Positions 1 to 8,125 of a stretch of 49,913 nucleotides of DNA are shown here, piece by piece. Positions within the stretch are counted from its first letter, which is position 1; each line of letters opens with the position of its first letter. The notes beneath the pieces were generated by a model. That model searched no databases and was not told where the DNA came from. It was given only the letters and a program-made list of their open reading frames with translations. Source of the stretch: a bacterium (GTDB lineage Bacteria > Bdellovibrionota_C > UBA2361 > RFPC01); NCBI GenBank assembly GCA_009926305.1, contig RFPC01000009.1, forward strand, positions 1 through 49,913. The letters run 5' to 3'. Both the position numbers and the translations under genes were made by a program.

Positions 1-83
1 AAATGAAGGACGCTCTCCAACAGCACAGACACGTTAAAAGGCACTTGAAGAATTAGTCTCTGGACCAAGAAGGAAGAAACATC

Positions 84-1127
84 ATGATACAAAGATTCGG
101 ACCACTTTTCGCGCTGCTCGTACTTATAGTCGGCGGCCTTATATACAGCTGCTTTTTCATCGTTCCAGAAGGAAAGCAGGCTGTAGTTCTAGAATTCCAA
201 CGGATCATTGAGCCTGCGAAGAAAGACGCAGGACTCTTCTTCAAATTGCCGTGGCGACACGTTGAGCTTTTCGAGAAGCGCATCATCAACTGGGACGGAA
301 GGCCGAAAGAGGTTACCACGAAAGAAAAGAACAATATTATTGTCGATACGACAGCACGGTTTCGAATAGCCGATCCGATACTCCTCCGAAGAACCTTTTC
401 TGATATGGATGAAGTGAACGGACGTCTGGGTAAGGTCATCATTGGTGCAACTAACAAAGTAATTGCCGAAAATGACCTGGTTGAGACCGTCCGCAACACC
501 AATGATATCATTGAACGGTTTGCGCAAGACAAAGCTGACTCCCCAAAAGCTCTGTCCCAAGATAATAGTGAGCTTTCAGGTGATGCGCTTGCAGCCCAAG
601 AGGCACTTGAGCAAATTGCAGATGAAGAAATATCCGGGGATCTTGAGCAAATTGCGCTCGGAAGAGAAGCTCTTACCCAGCGAATAATTGACCAAACACA
701 AGAGGATCTTAAAAAATATGGAATTGACCTGGTTGATATCCAATTAAAGCGTGTTGCTCTTGAAAAATCAGTAGAAGAAAACGTCTTTACGCGAATGATT
801 ACTGAACGAAATAGAATTGTAGCAAAAATCCGCTCGGTTGGAAGTGGTCGACGTGAGGAGATTCGTGGGGAGACCGACGAACAGTTGCAGTCCATTCAAT
901 CCGAGGCGTATCGGGAGGTTCAGTCTATAAAAGGGGAAGCAGAGGCAAAAGCTATAAAGATTTATGCTGATGCCATCTCGAAGAATGAAAAGTTCTATGA
1001 CTTTTATCGAACTGTTGAAGCATACCGCGAAGGGCTCGGTAATGATTCAACGCTCATTCTCTCATCGGATGCGGACTTCATGCAGCTTTTGAAAGATGGG
1101 CCGGAGGACTTCTTCCGAAAAAAGTGA
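84..1127 (+). CDS. hflC: Protease modulator HflC (SPFH/band 7)
   Basis: HflC forms the HflKC complex in the inner membrane, which surrounds and modulates the FtsH protease. An N-terminal membrane anchor (about residues 7-27) leads into the SPFH domain, where the segments VPEGKQAVV and KLPWRHVELFEKRI are typical. A Glu/Ala-rich coiled-coil stalk (about 250-300) follows, then the HflC-like tail with SSDADFMQLLK. At 347 residues it is close to the family length. There is an acidic, Gln-rich stretch around residues 155-195, where E. coli HflC also has a variable insert. An AGGAAG ribosome site precedes the ATG. The usual partner hflK would lie upstream, outside the window. Confidence 0.93.
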   Translation: MIQRFGPLFALLVLIVGGLIYSCFFIVPEGKQAVVLEFQRIIEPAKKDAGLFFKLPWRHVELFEKRIINWDGRPKEVTTKEKNNIIVDTTARFRIADPILLRRTFSDMDEVNGRLGKVIIGATNKVIAENDLVETVRNTNDIIERFAQDKADSPKALSQDNSELSGDALAAQEALEQIADEEISGDLEQIALGREALTQRIIDQTQEDLKKYGIDLVDIQLKRVALEKSVEENVFTRMITERNRIVAKIRSVGSGRREEIRGETDEQLQSIQSEAYREVQSIKGEAEAKAIKIYADAISKNEKFYDFYRTVEAYREGLGNDSTLILSSDADFMQLLKDGPEDFFRKK

Positions 1128-1164
1128 GATTTCAACCAGAGAATGCTCTTGATATCGGAGGTCT

Positions 1165-2124
1165 GTGCTAGATCGAAACGCATCGTATAATGGGGATTCT
1201 GAGGGTGAGATAGCGCTACTCAACAAGCAATTTAGCAGAGAGTGCCCTGCCCTCTCTTTTCAAAAAGGCGTTGATGGCCTAACAAAGCTGTGCATTCGCA
1301 ATGAAGCTCTTGGCGCATTTGAAATGTTCTTAAAGGGTGCCCACATCACCTCCTGGAGACCACGTGGGAAAAATGAGGTATTCTATCTCAGTCGGAAGAG
1401 TCAATTTGAAGCCGACAGCATTCGCGGTGGCGTACCGATAATCTTCCCAAAGTTTGGTGGACGAGAGCTAACACAAAGTCCCCCGCTCGATTCTATGCTT
1501 GCTCATGGTTTTGCAAGACACTTGCCTTGGACGGTGATTGAGGCTTCTGTCAGGAAAGATAACAGCGCGAAGATTATTCTCGAACTCTCTGAAGAGAAAA
1601 TAACAACTGGCTGTTGGCCGGATCAAAAGTTTGCCCTTCGTTTACATATCACACTCTTAGAGCAAGCGCTGCACTGCGAGCTGTCTGTGCTGAATACTGG
1701 TGCCTCCGATCTGATTTTTCGAGGAGGATTTCATCCATACTTTCATATCGGAGATATCTCTTCCGCTGAAATTACTGGGTTTCATAACTTACAATACGAA
1801 GATGCATTTCATAACTTCACTATCAAGTCAGAGCATGAGGCGATCTTGCGGCTTGGGGAACCAATGAATAGAGTATACTTGGGGGCTCCACACACCTTTC
1901 ACATAAGAGACACTTTAGAAAATATTTCATTAAAAATATCAAAGAAGAACTTTCCAGAGGTTGTACTCTGGAGTCCCGAACCCAATTATTGCTTGGAGAA
2001 AGAAGACATGGAGGCCGTCGACTATCGCACGTTTGTCTGTCTTGAACCAGCGATTGCTGCATCAGTTGTATCGCTTACACCCCATACTGAATGGTCAGGG
2101 AAGATGGAGATTGAAGTGCTCTAA
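1165..2124 (+). CDS. D-hexose-6-phosphate mutarotase (aldose 1-epimerase-like, YeaD family)
   Basis: The enzyme interconverts alpha and beta anomers of hexose 6-phosphates in the cytoplasm. Diagnostic segments are GAHITSW near residue 58, IRGGVPIIFPKFGG near 90, the His-containing HGFARHLPWTV near 112, and FHPYFHIGD near 190 with the second catalytic His. YeaD of E. coli shows the same order. The C-terminal RTFVCLEPA also fits. The start is uncertain. The GTG at 1165 lies only two bases after a GGAGGT motif, which is unusually close, and the first 35 or so residues look poorly conserved. It follows hflC by 37 bases and may be co-transcribed. Confidence 0.85.
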   Translation: MLDRNASYNGDSEGEIALLNKQFSRECPALSFQKGVDGLTKLCIRNEALGAFEMFLKGAHITSWRPRGKNEVFYLSRKSQFEADSIRGGVPIIFPKFGGRELTQSPPLDSMLAHGFARHLPWTVIEASVRKDNSAKIILELSEEKITTGCWPDQKFALRLHITLLEQALHCELSVLNTGASDLIFRGGFHPYFHIGDISSAEITGFHNLQYEDAFHNFTIKSEHEAILRLGEPMNRVYLGAPHTFHIRDTLENISLKISKKNFPEVVLWSPEPNYCLEKEDMEAVDYRTFVCLEPAIAASVVSLTPHTEWSGKMEIEVL

Positions 2125-2179
2125 CGGAGATAGATAAAGAGCCCTCCCTATAATCGCAATAATTGCTCGGATGCTACTT

Positions 2180-2803
2180 CTAGACAGCAGCTGAGATGTT
2201 TATCGTCAGAGTTCCAGTGTACGTTCCTGAGTTACTACCAAGAATATCATCAACAGAGATTGATACCTGAAAATTCCCCGTTGATGAAAGTCCGGTAAGG
2301 CAGGATGAAGAACTCGTATTAGCACCACTCAGGTTACTTGGATACGTAACCCCTGCAGTGAGATCAAAGTTGCCACTCGTTCCTGACTGAGCATTCCATT
2401 TCACGACATAAGAGAGAAGAGCAGACTCATCCCCAGACTTCGAAAGAGTGAATGCTGAAGCTGTTCCATTACCAGACGCCGTAATCCGATATTCACCACT
2501 GGAATCATTCGTATAAACACATACATCATCATCCAGAGTAATCTTCGATGCTCCAGTTTGAGTAAAATTACCGAAGTTCAGATCGCTGATATCACTGATT
2601 CGAAATAAGACTGGAATAGTGATATCAACATCTAACGACGCAGAAGAGGATGAAGTTCCAGGGCCGGAAGGATTTGAAAGGGAATAGAGCCAGATTGGAT
2701 GAAAAAGGGCATAAACAGCCGCCATACCCCACAGCATAGCTAGCAGCACTAAACGCACCGTTCTTCGTCGCGGTTTGATCTGGTGGAAATAGTCCCTCTC
2801 CAT
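2180..2803 (-). CDS. Spore coat U/Csu-like pilus subunit (last gene of pilus cluster)
   Basis: A secreted beta-sandwich subunit of 207 residues. A basic N-terminus and a hydrophobic segment (about residues 16-44) act as signal peptide or anchor. The mature region has the pattern shared by all three subunits here: an early beta strand (VLFRISDISDLNFG), the Cys in DDVCVYTND, a second Cys in SSSSCLTG, and the terminal strand GTYTGTLTINI. The two Cys probably form a disulphide. The layout matches SCPU-domain pilins of archaic Csu pili, which are polymerised by donor-strand exchange. The upstream ATG has no convincing ribosome site. A terminator-like hairpin at 3080-3130 separates it from the preceding subunit gene, so it may have its own promoter. 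Confidence 0.7.
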   Translation of the reverse strand: MERDYFHQIKPRRRTVRLVLLAMLWGMAAVYALFHPIWLYSLSNPSGPGTSSSSASLDVDITIPVLFRISDISDLNFGNFTQTGASKITLDDDVCVYTNDSSGEYRITASGNGTASAFTLSKSGDESALLSYVVKWNAQSGTSGNFDLTAGVTYPSNLSGANTSSSSCLTGLSSTGNFQVSISVDDILGSNSGTYTGTLTINISAAV

Positions 2804-2835
2804 AGAGATTTAGATGCGCTCACACGAGGAAAAGT

Positions 2836-2869
2836 CATAATTTTAGCAGGTTATCCTGCTAAAATTATG
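2836..2869 (-). promoter_or_regulatory. Perfect 15-bp inverted repeat, 4-base loop, upstream of last pilus subunit
   Basis: The arms CATAATTTTAGCAGG and its exact complement flank a TTAT loop. On the minus strand the hairpin ends 33 bases before the subunit ATG at 2803 and is followed by ACTTTTCC. It could be an operator, a leader hairpin or a weak terminator. The sequence alone does not decide. Confidence 0.55.
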
Positions 2870-2895
2870 TAATCACTAAACATTCTTGAAGATTT

Positions 2896-2925
2896 TGTCT
2901 TCCTCCCAAAGGAGCGAGGAAGACA
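2896..2925. promoter_or_regulatory. Perfect 10-bp inverted repeat
   Basis: The arms TGTCTTCCTC and GAGGAAGACA are separated by a 10-base loop. This is the second of the hairpins in the spacer ahead of the last pilus subunit gene. No U-tract follows on either strand, so a leader or RNA structure is more likely than a terminator. Confidence 0.45.
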
Positions 2926-2951
2926 TTGGGAGTGAAAGGAGTAAACCGAAC

Positions 2952-2976
2952 TAAGCCAAAACGAAAACGTGGCTTA
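2952..2976. promoter_or_regulatory. 7-bp inverted repeat
   Basis: The arms TAAGCCA and TGGCTTA are separated by an 11-base A-rich loop. On its own this is weak evidence. It gains weight only from its position among three stronger inverted repeats in the same spacer. Confidence 0.3.
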
Positions 2977-3075
2977 CACTTGGCTTTTGTTGTGATAGTT
3001 GCAAGCTCTAAGTAACGGACACAGAATCTCTCTCCAGATCAAAAGTGCTATCCTCTTACTCGAAACAGGTGAAAT

Positions 3076-3130
3076 GGAAAAAGCTCCCTTGAGTCAGTAT
3101 CTTTTCAGACACGCAACTCAAGAGAGCTTT
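3076..3130 (-). terminator. Intrinsic terminator of the second pilus subunit gene
   Basis: Two 15-base arms (3080-3094 and 3116-3130) pair at 14 of 15 positions around a 21-base loop. On the minus-strand transcript the one odd position becomes a U-G wobble, and the stem is followed by a run of five T. It lies about 80 bases beyond the stop codon at 3213. Confidence 0.65.
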
Positions 3131-3212
3131 GGGTAATATGACTGGCGGTGTTGTTAATTTCCTCGTACTCGTACCTGTCCCCTTAGGACCGTTTCCGGTA
3201 CTACACTACCAA

Positions 3213-3833
3213 TCAAGTTCCAGGTAACAGGGTGATGGTTAGAGTTCCTGTATACGTTCCTGCCAGTACATCGAGTATATCTTCGCGGTCAAAATCTACT
3301 GAGAAGTTAGCGTTCGTACCACTTTCAGTACTACACTGCCAATCTCGAGAAGCTGATGTTTGGTTGGAGCCAGTAGATGCCTGTGATCCCCCCTCTGTTC
3401 CTACTTGAGTACGTCCTGTAGTTCCAGTAGCATCGTTCCAATAGACTTTATAAGGAATGTGCTGGTCGGTTGAACCGTTGGAAATTGCAAAAATATTTCC
3501 TGACGAGTTATTACCAGTGTTTACGGCAGTAGTTGTAGCCGTCGAACTTCCTGTAAACTGAATGTTGTAGTTTGCACTCGTTGCGTGGTTCGTATACACA
3601 CAGACATCATCGTTCATTGATAATGCGGGTGAGCTTGTATTGTCTACGTAAGTAGCCTCTGTTAAATCATCAATCGCTGATATGCGATACAAGACGGGAA
3701 TACCAACACTGAGGTCTGAAGTTCCTGTCGATGAATTTTCAGTCGCAGTTGAAGGGTTGGTTGCGGCAAGCGCCGTTCCATTCATGAAAAGTACCATTCC
3801 TAGTACTAAAGTTATTTTCCGTACAGCTTCCAT
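3213..3833 (-). CDS. Spore coat U/Csu-like pilus subunit
   Basis: A 206-residue secreted protein with a clear signal peptide (residues 1-23, ending TALAA). The mature part is Ser/Thr/Asn-rich and follows the same plan as its neighbours: IPVLYRISAIDDL, then DDVCVYTNHA with the first Cys, DWQCST with the second Cys, and the final strand GTYTGTLTITLLPGT. This fits an SCPU-type subunit assembled through the usher encoded immediately upstream at 4165-6714. An AGGAG site nine bases before the ATG supports the start. Its own terminator lies at 3076-3130. Which subunit is major, adaptor or tip cannot be told from sequence. Confidence 0.75.
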   Translation of the reverse strand: MEAVRKITLVLGMVLFMNGTALAATNPSTATENSSTGTSDLSVGIPVLYRISAIDDLTEATYVDNTSSPALSMNDDVCVYTNHATSANYNIQFTGSSTATTTAVNTGNNSSGNIFAISNGSTDQHIPYKVYWNDATGTTGRTQVGTEGGSQASTGSNQTSASRDWQCSTESGTNANFSVDFDREDILDVLAGTYTGTLTITLLPGT

Positions 3834-4164
3834 TCTCTAAGGGCTCCTAGCCAGTTTGTTAATGAGGAAACGTCCCTTCGCTTTCTCATGAAGGTCTATA
3901 CCCCAACCTTCAAGGTAAGGGATCGGAGCAGCTGAATGAACTCTTTACGAATGGTAGCGAACCAACCTCGAGAGGTGCTTGAGGCGACATAAGGTAATGA
4001 TTTAACTATGCTTATCGAGTAGCCACCACAATGAAAAGCACGTTTTTTAGGTAAACCTGCGAAGAACGCGAGTGCTTCTCCGTAGAGAGAATATTTCTGA
4101 AATTACTAGTCATAACTACGAAGTTTCTCCATTTTTTCAGAGTGATAAAGATGACTAGAAAATA
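3834..4164. other. Spacer between usher and second subunit gene
   Basis: This 331-base spacer has no credible coding sequence. It contains an imperfect 11-base hairpin at 3862-3889, an 11-base palindrome ACCTTCAAGGT at 3906-3916, and an 8-base inverted repeat (CTAGTCAT, 4106-4113 with 4151-4158). The last begins six bases beyond the usher stop codon and could help end the usher transcript. A separate promoter for the subunit gene is plausible, but none stands out. Confidence 0.45.
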
Positions 4165-6714
4165 CTACTTACAAATGACATCTCCGAGGTCAGTAAAGAA
4201 GTCTTCTTCTTGATATGAGGGCATCTCAGGTATGCAGGTTTTTCCATTGACTTCTACACTCAATTCTTCATCACCAGCCAGCTCAGCCTGAAAGTACCCC
4301 TCAGAATCAGTAGCAACATATTCACGAGTCCCTTTTAGCCTCTGAAGCGCAATAGGGTTCCCATCCTCATCAACGAGCCGCCCGAGTATAATCGTTATCT
4401 TCACCATTTCCCAGGTTTTCTCGATGACATTACCCGGATAAAAGGTAAGCCTATAGGAAGTGGTATCATAATCGATCAATTCATTTGGATTTGTTGGTCT
4501 GATTGAAACTTTATAAATTTGAAAGGGTGGTACACTAATTGCCGAGCGCTTACCACTCGTAATCGTATCATACCTCTGATTATTCAAAAGAAGCTCAAAT
4601 TTCCTTCCTGGAATGTTCCCCTTTAAATTAGCAATGAACACCGCCTCTTGAGCCATTGGATAGGAGAGTGCCGCTGTCCCACCATTACCAACAATAACAG
4701 CAGTTTCGGCATTAATACCGAAAGAGCTACTCCCTGCACTTCCACCCTGCTGATTTCGGATAAATCCTCGTCCGTACAAGTAATCTCCACCGTAATCGGC
4801 TGTCAGCTGATGGGAATATACCATTCCATTTCCGTCTTCACCGAGATTCCCATTCCGCTTACGCGCTTCAGAGCTAAGAGATAGCCTTGTGTCATACATG
4901 GCTCGCTTTTGTTGTACATAGTTTAATGTCAACAACCCGACAACTTCCTCCTGCTCCTCTCGATCATAATAACCGACTTGAGAATTGAAGCTCCATTCTG
5001 GCGTGAATCGGCGTCTATAACTCAGAGTCCCACTTCTCGCACCGCCTCTTTCCGTTTCAAACACTTGCGCATTGAGGCGAACGAAGTTTTTTCCATCCTC
5101 ATAAACCTGCCATCCAACAGCCGGACCACGCGAGCGCCTCAGCAAGCCATTTCCAACTCGCTCCCCCTGCATTTGGTAATTAAAGCTTAGCGCCCCAATT
5201 CCCTTCCGAAGGCGGACACTATAAAAGGAGCGATCCTGAAACAAGAGTTCTCGCAAACGCTGTCTATCTGCAATGAAGTTCGGTGTTTCTTCTTCTTCTG
5301 GCAACGGGGCCGGAGAAGGATTCGCTAGTCGAGACTTGTTAGAAATCTTGATGGTCTTTGCTCCACTTACGCTGAGAGTCATTGCATTTAAGAAGGTATA
5401 GGAGATATTTCCATTAATACCAGCATCTCCCCGGGTAGAGAGCGAGGAACTCCCCTCGAAAAAGGTATCACGGTAAATTCCGTTCATCTGAGCTTGAGCA
5501 ACAGCTAATCGATCTGTTCCATAAATTGAACCGCCAAGATCAAAGTAATCACTCGCTCTCCACTGTACCCCACCATAAGCAACAGGCGTTTGTTCCAGTG
5601 AAAACTCCTCTCGTGTAACCCCTACTTGAAAGTCATACGAAGGACGTCCACGAATCGTTAAATAACCTGACTTCGTGAAAAATTTCCTATCTGTCGTAAC
5701 ATCACCATTTGTTTCGGTAATTACCACATCAACATCATAACTTCCTTGTGGGAAGCGACTGGTGTCTATCTCTTGTAATCCAAAATCAAGCAGCTGCACC
5801 GTCAACAGACGACCAGCTCGATAGAATTCAACTCGGGCACGAGATGGGACAAAGATTTGCAAAACACTCCCTCGTCCATCCTGGGGATCCAACAAAACTT
5901 TATCGGACGTTTTAGCGCGCAGACCTAAAAACTGTAAGCTATTGGTAAACGTCTGCCCCGTTGTCTCTATAAAGCCTGCTCCGAATTCGAAATCTCCGAT
6001 ATAGCCGTAACTTGATGCCTCAAGCAACTCATAACTTCCATCTTGCCGAGTTGCACCGGTGAAGCGTCCAAAATATCGCCCCTTGCCAATAACAGAACGG
6101 TGAGTAAACGCAGATTGAGTAGTACCACTCACCTCACGAGTTGCTGCAACACCGAGATTTTGCTGAAAAGAAAAACCACCTTCAGGAGAAGGAAGATACC
6201 CTGGTAAACCCATTGTTTCAGCAGTAAAAAACTGCGGCTCGAGTTCAATAACAAGACGGAACGTATAGATATCACAGAGAACTCTTCCAATACCCTCTAT
6301 AGACCGCTCTTTTTCTATCCGCCCAAGAAGAAGGCTTCTTGCATCCTCAAGCCGCTGAGTACGAATATTTGGAAGTTGTTCAAGCGCTCCTATTGGATCA
6401 TCAACTTCACACCAAGCATCGGTGTAATTAGCGAGGATGCCTCCAGTAAATGAGTCTGATGCATATAAGTCAAATAAGGTACGCTCGACACCCTCTTCTT
6501 CTCGATCATCAAAGAGCATATCGTCTTGCTCAGCCTCAGGTTTCTCATCAGTTACTTCCTGAAGTTCATTTAAGGATGGTTTCTCCTGCGCAATAAGCCC
6601 CCGCACCGAGGCCACAGAGAAAATGAATAGCATTAGACTCAATGCAATCCATTTCAGAGGAAGTTTCTTCCTGAACAACCCTAAGTACTGTGGATGTAGT
6701 GTGAGGGAATACAT
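4165..6714 (-). CDS. Outer-membrane pilus usher, TcfC/CfaC-like
   Basis: This 849-residue protein is the outer-membrane pore that receives chaperone-subunit complexes and extrudes the pilus. Residues about 22-42 form the signal segment. An acidic linker and an N-terminal domain follow, and then a long beta-barrel region with alternating aromatic strands. Around residues 290-330 the segment SRARVEFYRAGRLLTVQLLD, followed by GLQEIDTSRFPQGSYDVDV, resembles the middle domain of alternate (CS1/Tcf) ushers. The C-terminus (about 775-849) looks like a carboxypeptidase-regulatory beta domain (GRLVDEDGNPIAL, ATDSEGYFQAEL) with two Cys. It starts eight bases after the AMIN-chaperone gene, with AAGGAG upstream. 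Confidence 0.85.
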   Translation of the reverse strand: MYSLTLHPQYLGLFRKKLPLKWIALSLMLFIFSVASVRGLIAQEKPSLNELQEVTDEKPEAEQDDMLFDDREEEGVERTLFDLYASDSFTGGILANYTDAWCEVDDPIGALEQLPNIRTQRLEDARSLLLGRIEKERSIEGIGRVLCDIYTFRLVIELEPQFFTAETMGLPGYLPSPEGGFSFQQNLGVAATREVSGTTQSAFTHRSVIGKGRYFGRFTGATRQDGSYELLEASSYGYIGDFEFGAGFIETTGQTFTNSLQFLGLRAKTSDKVLLDPQDGRGSVLQIFVPSRARVEFYRAGRLLTVQLLDFGLQEIDTSRFPQGSYDVDVVITETNGDVTTDRKFFTKSGYLTIRGRPSYDFQVGVTREEFSLEQTPVAYGGVQWRASDYFDLGGSIYGTDRLAVAQAQMNGIYRDTFFEGSSSLSTRGDAGINGNISYTFLNAMTLSVSGAKTIKISNKSRLANPSPAPLPEEEETPNFIADRQRLRELLFQDRSFYSVRLRKGIGALSFNYQMQGERVGNGLLRRSRGPAVGWQVYEDGKNFVRLNAQVFETERGGARSGTLSYRRRFTPEWSFNSQVGYYDREEQEEVVGLLTLNYVQQKRAMYDTRLSLSSEARKRNGNLGEDGNGMVYSHQLTADYGGDYLYGRGFIRNQQGGSAGSSSFGINAETAVIVGNGGTAALSYPMAQEAVFIANLKGNIPGRKFELLLNNQRYDTITSGKRSAISVPPFQIYKVSIRPTNPNELIDYDTTSYRLTFYPGNVIEKTWEMVKITIILGRLVDEDGNPIALQRLKGTREYVATDSEGYFQAELAGDEELSVEVNGKTCIPEMPSYQEEDFFTDLGDVICK

Positions 6715-6722
6715 CGCCGGCG

Positions 6723-8069
6723 CTACTCCTTACCCTCAATATTCTCGAGGGGAACCTCAATACGATGTGGCTGAACATTCGTTCCAGCAACTTTCAAGAA
6801 CTGAAGATATCCCTTTTCTGGCACATCAAATTGCACCTCCATCCGTGGAAACAATCTCTGACTGGCAATGGTGGTACATTTACCATCCAATGGGCAGATA
6901 GAAATACCATCGAGGAGAAAACTTTTCTTGCCACTATTTCCGATAACAGCGCCCGAGTCATCATTGCGTACTGTCATCTCTGGCAGCGTATCCGTACGAC
7001 TAGCGAGAACTAAAACGGTTGCTCTCCCTTGAATGGCACCTTCTGCCCACTCCTCCCGATCTAAAGCTACCTTGATATTCTCAAACCCCTCCAAGGCTGT
7101 TACCACAACATGAAACACATCCTCTGCTGCGGAGGGAGGTCCTGTGAGAACAACTCGAACCTGCCTACGCGTCCCAGGCTCCAATGAAAACATCTTCGGT
7201 GAAACCAGCATCTTACTATCAGCAACGCGCTCCTCACTTGAAAGTCCTGGATCTCGAATCCTAAAACTACCCGTAGAGAACGTCAGTGGAACTTGACTGG
7301 TGTTCGAAATAGTAACATTTGCTACCCTCCTATCCCCTCGCGAAAACTCGATCACCGGGGTATCGAGAGCAAATGGGGCTTCAACACCGGTGAGATGCTC
7401 ATCCATTTCATCAGTGAGCTCAGCTACCCTCGGAATTGGAAGTTCACTGTCTATCACAGTTGTGGTTTCCATTCGATTCATCTTCTCATCCGTCGCAACG
7501 ACGGATTGAGCTTTCTCAGTCTCCAAAGTAGCGACTTGAGACACCACCTCATCAGTTGACCGAGGAGCAGGAATCTCTTTCGCATCCTTCACCGCTGAAC
7601 CCCGATCGCTAACCTCATCAAGAGGAGCACTCTCTGAATCGCCTCCAATGACAAGTGAGAAGCTCTTATCCCGGGGTGTTAGCGCATACTTCTTCGGAAT
7701 GGTGTCGAATAAATCGAATACGATTCGGGAGGCCTTCGGCTGGATACCAAAACGGACTGCTGATACACAGGAGGAATCCTTAACCCTCACTACTCGTCCT
7801 CGAGGCAATACCACTCCCTTCAAGTCAACCACCAGTCGCTCATGATTTGCCAGTCGAAAGGAACGTGTACTTAGGGAAGCCGGATGTTGTACCTCCATGC
7901 GGCAAGACTCCCCCACACCTCTTTCAACGATTTGAACATGAATACGATCATGTGTTACCTCTATGACCTCACTATCCGTGCGTACGTCATCTTGAGCACC
8001 TGCTGCAACTGCGAGGAACATGAGAAACACAAACAAAAAACAGCTTCCTTGTTTTCGTTTTTGAATCAT
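6723..8069 (-). CDS. AMIN domain-PapD-like chaperone fusion protein
   Basis: A 448-residue periplasmic protein with signal peptide (residues 1-25, ending AAGA). Residues about 38-140 look like an AMIN domain: RLVVDLKGVVLPRG, then VSAVRFGIQ, then RIVFDLFD. AMIN domains occur in PilQ secretins and AmiC and bind peptidoglycan or target the envelope. An acidic, Thr/Glu-rich linker (140-225) leads to a PapD-type N-terminal chaperone domain: FALDTPVIEFSRGDRRVANV, KMLVSPKMFSLEPGTRRQVR, and VFHVVVTAL in place of the usual YRV strand. A second beta domain with two Cys (CPLDGKC) completes it. It sits between an ordinary chaperone and the usher. The fusion is inferred from pattern and is not a family I know. 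Confidence 0.7.
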   Translation of the reverse strand: MIQKRKQGSCFLFVFLMFLAVAAGAQDDVRTDSEVIEVTHDRIHVQIVERGVGESCRMEVQHPASLSTRSFRLANHERLVVDLKGVVLPRGRVVRVKDSSCVSAVRFGIQPKASRIVFDLFDTIPKKYALTPRDKSFSLVIGGDSESAPLDEVSDRGSAVKDAKEIPAPRSTDEVVSQVATLETEKAQSVVATDEKMNRMETTTVIDSELPIPRVAELTDEMDEHLTGVEAPFALDTPVIEFSRGDRRVANVTISNTSQVPLTFSTGSFRIRDPGLSSEERVADSKMLVSPKMFSLEPGTRRQVRVVLTGPPSAAEDVFHVVVTALEGFENIKVALDREEWAEGAIQGRATVLVLASRTDTLPEMTVRNDDSGAVIGNSGKKSFLLDGISICPLDGKCTTIASQRLFPRMEVQFDVPEKGYLQFLKVAGTNVQPHRIEVPLENIEGKE

Positions 8070-8083
8070 AACTTAACTACCCA

Positions 8084-8125
8084 TGTTTGAAGACAGCTGT
8101 TTGAAGACAGCTGTTTGAAGACAGC
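8084..8125. repeat. Three perfect 14-bp tandem repeats between two chaperone genes
   Basis: The unit TGTTTGAAGACAGC occurs three times without change at 8084-8097, 8098-8111 and 8112-8125. The array fills most of the 55-base spacer between the chaperone stop codon (8125-8127) and the start of the AMIN-chaperone gene at 8069. Copy-number change here would alter the spacing between two co-transcribed genes. Confidence 0.9.

Larger units (their letters stand above)
2804..3212. other. Intergenic spacer rich in inverted repeats
   Basis: This 409-base spacer lies between two minus-strand pilus subunit genes. I see no credible coding sequence in it. It contains four inverted repeats (2836-2869, 2896-2925, 2952-2976 and 3080-3130), which is far denser than other spacers in the window. 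The last one looks like the terminator of the upstream subunit. The other three would lie in the leader of the downstream subunit or in a separate structured RNA. Confidence 0.6.

Noticed and set aside
2-37. Short frame ending at 35-37 as the 3' end of hflK
   Set aside because: hflK is expected upstream of hflC, but only 11 codons are visible and two frames end nearby, so the identity cannot be supported.
53-895. Minus-strand 280-residue frame opposite hflC
   Set aside because: It is Ser/Arg-rich antisense reading of a conserved gene with no domain or start signal.
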